Source: Bog-159 sp963843255 (GTDB lineage Bacteria; Acidobacteriota; Terriglobia; Bryobacterales; Bryobacteraceae). Taken from it: a stretch of 64,000 bases of DNA. Below are positions 57,968 to 64,000 of the stretch, piece by piece. The first letter of the stretch is position 1. The number at the start of each line of letters is the position of its first letter. The notes beneath the pieces were generated by a model. The model saw nothing but the letters and a program-made list of their open reading frames with translations, was not told the origin of the DNA and did no database searches. The stretch is taken from contig CAWJJQ010000015.1 of the NCBI GenBank assembly GCA_963843255.1, positions 1 through 64,000 on the forward strand. The letters are read 5' to 3'. Both the position numbers and the translations under genes were made by a program.

Positions 57968-60421
57968 ATGAAACAAGTTCTGAGGCGGCTCCTCCGCGCT
58001 CCCATGTTCACCGCGCTTACCTTGCTGATGCTCGCCATTGGGATTGGCGCCAACACCGCGGTGTTCAGTGTGGTGAACGCAATCCTGCTAAAGCCGCTCC
58101 CTTTCCACGATCCCGACCGCTTGATAGCGATTTGGGCAAAACCCCAAAAGCAGACGTTGAAGGAATGGCCCATGTCGCCAGCCGCCTACTTCACGTTCCG
58201 CGACGAAGGGAAGGTTTTTCAGGATGTCACGCTTTGGAGCGTGGGTTGGGATAACATGACGGGCAACGGAGAACCCGAGCTGGTGGATGCGCTCTACGTT
58301 GACGATGGATTCTTGCCCCTTCTCGGCGTGCGGCCCATGCTGGGCCGGTGGTTCTCGCGCCAGGACGACTCGCCGGGCCCTGCGACCGTCATTCTGATGA
58401 ACGATTACTGGCGCCGTAAATTCGGCGGTGACCCATCGGTCATCGGGAGGCGCATCATGGTGGATGGCGAATCCGCTGAAATCATCGGTGTCATGCCGCC
58501 TGGGTTCTGGTTCATGGACAAGCACGCGGCCGTCATCGCGCCCTACCAGTGGGATCGTGCCAAAGTTTTCATCGGCCAATTCGGCTTCCAGGCCTTGGCT
58601 CGCCTCAAGCCGGGCGAGACGTTGGCAAGTGCGAGCGTGGACGTGGGGCGTATGTTTCCGATCATGGTGGACAGGTTTCCGCCACAACCCGGCATGACGA
58701 AGCAGATGGCTCAGTCACTCGCTCTCCATCCCATCGTGCGGCCTCTCAAGTCCGACCTGGTCGGCGACATTGGGAAGCTGTTGTGGGTGCTGATGGGAGC
58801 CATTGGCGCGGTGCTATTGATCGCCTGCGCCAATGTCACCAACCTTCTCCTGGTGCGCTCCGAAGGGCGCCGGCAGGAACTCGCCATCCGCGCTGCGCTG
58901 GGTGCCGGCTGGTGGCCCATCGCCAAGGAATTGCTGCTCGAAAGCGTTGTCCTCGGTGTCTCCGGCGGCTTGCTCGGAGTGGGTGTGGCCTATGGCGCGC
59001 TTCGCCTGCTGGCAGTGATCGATCCCGGCAACTTGCCGCGCCTCGACCAGATCCGCATCGATCCAACAGTCTTGCTTTTCAGTCTGTCGATCTCGCTTGT
59101 GGCGGGTGTTCTTTCCGCGTTAATACCGGTGTTCAAGTACAGCGGAGCACACCTGGCGGGAGTGCTGCGAGAGGGCGGACGCAATGCCAGTGAAGGCCGG
59201 GAGCGCCACCGCGCCCGCAACCTTCTGGTGATTGTGCAAGTCGCCCTGGCGATGGTGCTGCTGATTGGTTCCGGACTCATGCTCCGTACCGCGTCGGCGC
59301 TGAGGCAGGTGCGTACGGGCTTCACGCGGCCAAGCCAGATCCTCACCATGCAGATCTCGATGCCCGACGCAGAGATACCCAAACAGGAGCTGGCCTTGCA
59401 GAGTTACTACCTCATTCTCGAGAAAGTGAAAGCCATTCCGGGCGTGGACTTAGCCAGTATTTCAACGGGCATGACCATGGATGGCAGCCGCATGATGGGT
59501 TACGGAAGCCCCATCTTTGCAGCCGATCAGCCGTATAGCGGCGGCGGGTTTCCCCCCGTGCGCCGCTTCAAGTACATCTCGCCCGGCTACTTTAAAACCA
59601 TGGGGAATTCGCTGGTCACAGGGCGCGACCTGACGCTAACGGATGTCTTCGAAGCCCGTCCGGTGGCGATTGTCTCCGAGGCCCTGGCACGCGAACTCTG
59701 GCACGAACCTGGGGCGGCGATCGGTAAGCGGATTCAGGAAGTTCCGAATGCCCCGTGGCGCGAGATCGTGGGTGTCGCGGGTAACGAGCGTGACGAGGGT
59801 CCCGGCTATGCGGCGCCTGCCATTGTGTATTTGCCCTCGATGGTGCGGAATTTGTTCCACCAGGAGGTCGTTCTGGGGCGGGATCAGTTCTTTGCGATAC
59901 GCAGCAGGCAAGCCAACTCCGCGAAACTGCTCAACGAGGTCCGGCAGGCAGTGTGGTCCGTCAATGGCAACCTTCCACTATCGAAAGTACGCACCATGCA
60001 GGAAATCTATGACCAGGCCATGGCGCGCCCATCGTTCGCCCTGGCCATGCTGACCATTGCGGCGGGCATGGCCCTTCTGCTGGCTGTCGTCGGCATCTAC
60101 GGAGTCATTTCTTACGCGGTGTCGCAGCGCACACGCGAGATAGGCATCCGTGTGGCTCTGGGTGCGCCTCAGCAGTCCGTACGCCTCCTGTTCGTACGGG
60201 AGTGCCTGCTGCTCATCGTGGTTGGGCTGGGGGGGGGCGCGGCCGGCGCCGCGGCGCTCTCTAGTCTGATGACCAGCCTGCTCTTCGATGTGAGTCCGTT
60301 GGATGCGGCGACTTACCTTATCGTTTCAGCCGTACTGGCCGCCGCCGCGCTGCTCGCCAGTTACATCCCGGCGCGCAGGGCCACGACGATTGAGCCGATG
60401 GATGCGTTGCGGGCGGAGTAG
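57968..60421 (+). CDS. FtsX/MacB-type permease (third)
   Basis: 817 residues. First helix FTALTLLMLAIGIGANTAVFSVVNAILLKPL, then the MacB-type extracytoplasmic domain (LLGVRPMLGRWFSRQD, WRRKFGGDPSVIGRRI, EIIGVMPPGFWF), FtsX domain one (IACANVTNLLLVRSEGRRQELAIRAALGAG), second outer domain, FtsX domain two (SQRTREIGIRVALGAPQQSVRLL) and the end IPARRATTIEPMDALRAE. It has no prefix domain and no ATPase neighbour. It follows the two exported peptidase genes; a joint peptide-handling role is possible but only inferred. Confidence 0.88.
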   Translation: MKQVLRRLLRAPMFTALTLLMLAIGIGANTAVFSVVNAILLKPLPFHDPDRLIAIWAKPQKQTLKEWPMSPAAYFTFRDEGKVFQDVTLWSVGWDNMTGNGEPELVDALYVDDGFLPLLGVRPMLGRWFSRQDDSPGPATVILMNDYWRRKFGGDPSVIGRRIMVDGESAEIIGVMPPGFWFMDKHAAVIAPYQWDRAKVFIGQFGFQALARLKPGETLASASVDVGRMFPIMVDRFPPQPGMTKQMAQSLALHPIVRPLKSDLVGDIGKLLWVLMGAIGAVLLIACANVTNLLLVRSEGRRQELAIRAALGAGWWPIAKELLLESVVLGVSGGLLGVGVAYGALRLLAVIDPGNLPRLDQIRIDPTVLLFSLSISLVAGVLSALIPVFKYSGAHLAGVLREGGRNASEGRERHRARNLLVIVQVALAMVLLIGSGLMLRTASALRQVRTGFTRPSQILTMQISMPDAEIPKQELALQSYYLILEKVKAIPGVDLASISTGMTMDGSRMMGYGSPIFAADQPYSGGGFPPVRRFKYISPGYFKTMGNSLVTGRDLTLTDVFEARPVAIVSEALARELWHEPGAAIGKRIQEVPNAPWREIVGVAGNERDEGPGYAAPAIVYLPSMVRNLFHQEVVLGRDQFFAIRSRQANSAKLLNEVRQAVWSVNGNLPLSKVRTMQEIYDQAMARPSFALAMLTIAAGMALLLAVVGIYGVISYAVSQRTREIGIRVALGAPQQSVRLLFVRECLLLIVVGLGGGAAGAAALSSLMTSLLFDVSPLDAATYLIVSAVLAAAALLASYIPARRATTIEPMDALRAE

Positions 60422-60492
60422 CCGCCGTGCACTGTATCGAAAGCCCGTGCGCGGACACCTCGAGGTGCGCGGAAGTGTAGAATAAAAGAAGT

Positions 60493-60569
60493 CGGGGCGT
60501 AGCGCAGCCCGGTAGCGCACCTGCCTTGGGCGCAGGGGGTCCGCGGTTCAAATCCGCGCGCCCCGACCA
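60493..60569 (+). tRNA. tRNA-Pro (TGG)
   Basis: Full cloverleaf: acceptor CGGGGCG (60493-60499) pairs with CGCCCCG (60559-60565), discriminator A, encoded CCA (60567-60569). The anticodon stem CCTGC/GCAGG encloses CTTGGGC, anticodon TGG. T arm CCGCGGTTCAAATCCGCG is canonical. 5' half also present as a fragment at 53235-53275. Confidence 0.95.
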
Positions 60570-61119
60570 TAACTAGTTTATTTTTCAGTAATTTGCGGCG
60601 TTCGCTTTTTCATCGGGTCGGGAATTTGTGTGCACTTGTGTGCATCCCGGCGGCTTCCAAAGCTTCTTTTAATTCTCCACACTTCTAATGGTTTCAACAA
60701 TTTGGGGAATCTGCTTTTCGCTCAAAGCTAACCCCAATGGCTCCAATGAGAAGAGTTTTGACACGGTTTTGCCACGGTCGATGGGGTGGGAGCCGCATCA
60801 CCACGCCTGTGATCCATCGCGGACCTCAAGTCGGAAGCCATCGACGTCCGAGCTGCTTCCGAGTTGTTTGCGCCTACAAGCAAATGACCGCGCGGCAGGT
60901 CGACGAACTGAAACGCCTAAACCTGGACGAGCTCTTTCGACGATCAGGTGGCCCTGGCATGGACACTTTCCGCATCGTCACGGGAGCACCCAGGCCGTAA
61001 GGTGCCAATATGGGCGGACTGCTTCTTTTCGGCACAACCGTTTCATACTCCCGGCGGTAGAATGGGCCGAAACGAGCCGGTCACAGCTTCACTGGTTTTC
61101 CGGCCAGGAGGTGATGATT
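60570..61119. other. Region after tRNA-Pro with direct repeat, no gene called
   Basis: Holds the right copy of the direct repeat (60692-60724). On the minus strand this repeat can be read as a protein tail (SEKQIPQIVETIRSVEN and stop), possibly the end of a lost element gene. A 38-codon frame at 60883-61000 (MTARQVDELKRLNLDELF) has no ribosome site and is not called. Confidence 0.45.
60692..60724 (+). repeat. Direct repeat, right copy (left copy 53325-53356)
   Basis: Near-identical to the left copy, 123 bases after the end of the intact tRNA-Pro. Together with the tRNA half the two repeats bracket a segment of about 7.3 kb with two peptidase genes and a permease gene. Confidence 0.65.
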
Positions 61120-61326
61120 ATGTCAGCCCACGCGATGCAGCAAGTCGAGATTCCCCCGGTTGAAGCAGCCCAGACGTCAACGCCATTGGCCAAAGCTCGG
61201 CCCTCTAACGGGGATATTGCGTTACTCGCTTATGCCCTGTGGCAGGAAAGAGGCTGCCCTGAAGGCTCGTCAGAAGAGGACTGGTTCAGGGGGAAGCAGG
61301 AATTCGCAGGCAGGGCGCAAGGATGA
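61120..61326 (+). CDS. DUF2934-domain small protein
   Basis: 68 residues from MSAHAMQQVEIPPVEAAQ; the ATG at 61120 has a strong AGGAGG eight bases upstream, while the open frame further up (from 60688) is out of context. The C-terminal half matches DUF2934: DIALLAYALWQERGCPEGSS followed by EEDWFRGKQEF, the pattern A-Y-x-L-W-E-x-x-G-x-P-x-G with a Trp and an acidic helix. Function unknown; the family is frequent in soil bacteria. Short gene next to a redox-type gene. Confidence 0.75.
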   Translation: MSAHAMQQVEIPPVEAAQTSTPLAKARPSNGDIALLAYALWQERGCPEGSSEEDWFRGKQEFAGRAQG

Positions 61327-61422
61327 TCGCTTTGCGGTATCAAATGATGCACCGGCGAAAATCGTCGCGCGGATCGCGAGAGATGCCTCGCAGCCGTAGG
61401 CCGCGTCTTGGGAATGTGATCC

Positions 61423-62911
61423 ATGCTGCCTCTTGACTATCCGCTGTGGCTGCGGGTGACGCATTTTTTCAATTTTTTGTTCCTGTCGCTTCTCGTTCGC
61501 AGCGGTCTTGAGGTCCTGAGCGCTCATCCGAGACTTTACTGGAACGATCACTGCACGCCCGGCAGTGAATGGCTGAAGTTCACGAAAAAACGCAGGCTCA
61601 CTGACCGGCTTTGGACGGCCAGCGACGAGGAGACTTCGTTCCCGCCCTTGATTGCCCTCCCCGGTCACGACAATCTGGGTATTGGGCGGCACTGGCACTT
61701 TCTCGCCGATTTCGTATGGCTGCTGACCGGTTTGGTCTACATTGTGATGCTGTTCGCCGCGCCGGAGTGGCGGCGGCTGATTCCAACGTCCTGGCAGATT
61801 GTGCCGGACGCCGGACGCGCGATGCTCGGCTACTTGACTCTTCACATCGTGGAAGCACCGGGAACATATAACGCATTACAGCAGTTGAGCTACGCAGCCG
61901 TAGTATTCCTCCTTGCGCCGTTGAGCATAGCGACGGGCGTGGCGATGTCCCCGGCCGTCGCCGCTCGTTTCCCGTGGTATATCAAAATCTTTCACGGACG
62001 GCAGGGCGCGCGGAGTCTGCATTTCCTGGCTCTTTGCACGTTCATCCTGTTCTTCATCGGTCACGTCGCACTCGTGGTCCTGCACGGTTTCCGCAATGGG
62101 CTCGCGGTGATTGTTTTAGGAGAAACGCATAGTCCCCACCTGACACGTGCTCTGGTTGTCTGGCTGTCCGGTTTGGCCGGAATCGTGATCATTCATGTCG
62201 TGACAACGATGTGCTCGCATCGCCGCCCGCGCTTTGTCCAAAACGCCACCCAGGCGATCACCGATCCGTTGCGCACATTGCTTTTCGGTCATGAAATCTC
62301 CGCGCAGCACTACTCACATGCGGATATCTCGCCATACTTCTGGGTGAACGGGCGCGCACCGAAAGAGGAGACATACCTGGCGATGGCGCGCGATCACTTC
62401 GCCGATTACATCCTGGAGGCTGGCGGGTTGGTCGAAACGCCGGTACGCCTGAAGCTGGCCGACCTCCGCGCCATGCCGAAACAAACCCAGATCACCAAGC
62501 ACTGCTGTATCCAGGGCTGGTCGGGCGTTGCTGAGTGGGGCGGCGTATCTTTGCGTCATATCGTTACACTCTGCCGCCCGCTTCCATCCGCACGGTACAT
62601 TGTCTTCTACGCATTCGACAATAAAATCCACATCGGAGCCGCACGCCCAGGGACCGGGATATTTCTACGGCACGATTCGCCTGGAGTTGGCAAAGGATCC
62701 GCAGACGATTCTTGCCTATGAAATGAATGGCCAGCCGCTCCCGATCGATCACGGGGCCCCGCTTCGCCTACGAGTGGAGACACAGCTCGGCTTCACCATG
62801 GTCAAGTACATTCGCGCCATCGAGTTCGTCGAGAATTACGAACACATCGGCAAGGGCCAGGGCGGGTGGCGGGAGGACTATCAGTATTTCAGCCAGGAGG
62901 CGGGTATATGA
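61423..62911 (+). CDS. Cytochrome b-type membrane protein fused to a sulfite-oxidase-like molybdopterin domain (frameshifted)
   Basis: About 495 residues after repair. Residues 1-290 hold several membrane helices with His residues suited for haem (LWLRVTHFFNFLFLS, RHWHFLADFVWLL, LHFLALCTFILFFIGHVALV), a cytochrome b561-like pattern. A molybdopterin domain of the SUOX/MsrP type follows: NGRAPKEETYLAM, RAMPKQTQITKHCCIQGWSG (Cys ligand) and AEWGGVSLRHIV. One extra base near 62620-62665 shifts the frame; the end continues as YFYGTIRLELAKDPQTILAYE, GAPLRLRVETQLGF and GWREDYQYFSQEAGI to 62911. MsrPQ-type systems keep these two parts as separate proteins, so the fusion is notable. Substrate unknown. 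Confidence 0.8.
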
Positions 62912-62970
62912 TTCGCGAGGTTAAGGAGAACCGTCCTGCCTATCGATCTCCCGTGTTCTGATCCTTGTGT

Positions 62971-63512
62971 TCAACAGGATAGGTGACCTGCCTTCCAGTG
63001 ATCTTGCCCCAGGGCGTAAGGGTGTGCATGCTGGGTGCGGGTAGCGCTTGTGATTTCCCACACTTCAATTCCGTGGGCCAGCAGCACGTCCGCTATCAAC
63101 GACCGATGACAGCGCCAGGGTACGGCTTCAGCACACATAATCGCGATCTGCTCTGACTTTGCAAGGTTTATCAACTCCTCCAGATTTTCCCGGAACTCGG
63201 TCATCTGCATGTAATCAGCGAAGCCCCGGAAGCTGGCGTTATGCCAGCCGGCGTTGAGCGAATCCCGGCGCGCATGCCGGAAGCCGCCCAGTCCGGGAAA
63301 ATAGCTGTAATGAAAGCTGGAGGAATGCAAGGCCGGTGACAGTGCGCTTCGATTGAATTGCGGATTGTGCCACGAACGCGGGGACGGTTCGTATGTAGAC
63401 CAACCTCTCGAACCTGGTGCGCTTTTAAAAGCTGGATGAATTCCTTTGACGTGCGCGTGGAGTGCCCAACAGTCATGACGATCAGCTTTGTTGGCGAAGC
63501 GGACTTCTTCAT
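62971..63512 (-). CDS. DUF488-family protein (frameshifted)
   Basis: About 180 residues after repair. The start (MKKSASPTKLIVMTVGHST, RTSKEFIQLLKAHQVREV) is in one frame up to about 63400; the rest (SWHNPQFNRSALSPALHSSS, FHYSYFPGLGG, AIMCAEAVPWRCHRSLIADV) is in another and ends near 62971. DUF488 proteins have the T-I-G-H-S-T start and the C-x-E-x-x-x-x-C-H-R motif, both present (CAEAVPWRCHR). Removing a G of the pair at about 63400 and a C of the run at 63380-63383 restores VRTVPRS. Its start overlaps the cupin stop by four bases. Function of the family is unclear. Confidence 0.72.
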
Positions 63513-63844
63513 GGTGCGGCAACCGGCAGTTGCCGGTTGCCCGGCCAGGAGATGGTCAGCAAGAATGCGGATTCGTCCAGCGATTCGACCTCGTGCGCGA
63601 TCGAGGCGCCGAGAGTAATGAGGCTTCCGGTTTGCAGATCATAGGCCTGCCCGCCTGTGCTGTACCGGATGCGCCCCTTCAGCACCTGCACCGAGCTCGT
63701 TCCGTCGACGCGATGTTCCTTTAGCCGGGCGGCCGTTTCCATGGAGATCAGAACCACCCGGAAGTCCGGCTTCTTGGTTAAGATCCGGGCATGGATTCCG
63801 GCGGACCATGGCTTCTGCCCCTCCGAATCAGCGATTTCGCGCAA
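63509..63844 (-). CDS. Small cupin-domain protein
   Basis: 111 residues. A single cupin barrel: FRVVLISMETAARLKEHRVDG (His of the first motif), SSVQVLKGRIRYSTGGQAYD (Gly turn) and SLITLGASIAHEVESLDESAFLLT (His of the second motif, L-x-x-x-H). Metal ligands appear reduced to two His. Such small cupins bind metal or small molecules, often as sensors or isomerase-type enzymes. The last residues (NRQLPVAAP) come from a short repeat CAACCGGCAGTTGCCGGTTG. It overlaps the DUF488 gene by four bases (ATGA). The start codon at 63844 has no clear ribosome site. Confidence 0.75.
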   Translation of the reverse strand: MREIADSEGQKPWSAGIHARILTKKPDFRVVLISMETAARLKEHRVDGTSSVQVLKGRIRYSTGGQAYDLQTGSLITLGASIAHEVESLDESAFLLTISWPGNRQLPVAAP

Positions 63845-64000
63845 CAGGTCAAAGCGCGAGAAGGCCCCATCTATATCGCCGTCATTGCATGAAGCCTAAC
63901 CGGCATTGTCAATTTCACTCCTCGTTAGCATTATCGATCTGTTGCCTGTCCGCCTAAAGCGGACTGAAATTCTAGCAGCGGCGCGAACCGTCTCATAACC

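Noticed and set aside
60883..61000. 38-codon frame MTARQVDELKRLNLDELF and onward
   Set aside because: No ribosome site, no neighbour coupling and no known family; it could be a gene remnant near the tRNA but cannot be supported.
1..64000. CRISPR arrays, rRNA genes, replication origin or prophage
   Set aside because: No regularly spaced repeats, rRNA segments, DnaA-box clusters or phage structural genes were seen.

Overview
The window reads as a high-GC acidobacterial chromosome segment, most like the Solibacter/Bryobacterales group. This is inferred from family content: von Willebrand-type proteins of the acidobacterial VWFA-related family (22.8-26.7 kb), a secreted metalloprotease carrying the C-terminal domain typical of Solibacter proteins (41.6-44.2 kb), three long FtsX/MacB-type permeases without an adjacent ATPase gene, and hopanoid side-chain genes. 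No search could be run, so family names rest on motifs and recall.

Layout. 0-3.7 kb: a tRNA-Ser cut by the left edge, a DUF4097-type secreted protein, a penicillin-acylase-like enzyme and a small secreted protein. 3.8-9.0 kb: a tight five-gene minus-strand operon (MBOAT acyltransferase, two SGNH proteins, an acyl carrier protein, a KAS III homologue with Ser in place of the catalytic Cys), read here as an envelope O-acylation system. 9.6-14.4 kb: an operon with hpnJ, hpnI, two SMR-like membrane proteins, an adenylate kinase and a LolA-like protein. 14.5-21.9 kb: a Ser/Thr-phosphorylation and cell-wall operon (FHA, 31-residue membrane peptide, PP2C phosphatase, kinase, FtsW/RodA-transpeptidase fusion, FHA), comparable to the actinobacterial fhaAB-pstP-rodA-pbpA-pkn locus. 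22-34.4 kb: a toxin-antitoxin-like pair, VWFA proteins, an ornithine-cyclodeaminase-family gene, a PadR-regulated permease, a second permease, a secreted YdjC-type deacetylase and a small anchored protein. 34.4-41.6 kb: a probable selenoprotein (UGA at the glutamine-amidotransferase nucleophile position with a hairpin right behind it), then mfd, a SurA-like chaperone, a YhaM-like nuclease and a BlaI/MecI-type regulator. 41.6-47 kb: the metalloprotease with its partner and an NRAMP-UspA fusion. 47.1-52.1 kb: a damaged coiled-coil gene, tldD and pmbA with several frameshifts, and two conserved small genes. 52.1-61 kb: a worn region with an IS110-like transposase relic, a deleted SDR relic and half of a tRNA-Pro gene, then two tandem M3-type peptidases, a permease and the intact tRNA-Pro. 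61-64 kb: a DUF2934 protein, a cytochrome b/sulfite-oxidase-like fusion, a DUF488 protein and a cupin.

Two things deserve most attention: the candidate selenoprotein at 34453-35193 and the carrier-protein acylation operon at 3792-9042. A caution applies to the whole window: about a dozen reading-frame breaks in otherwise well-conserved genes (17.8, 27.5, 48.7-50.8, 52.9, 62.6 and 63.4 kb) can nearly all be repaired by removing a single base. That uniform direction points to insertion errors in the sequence rather than gene decay.
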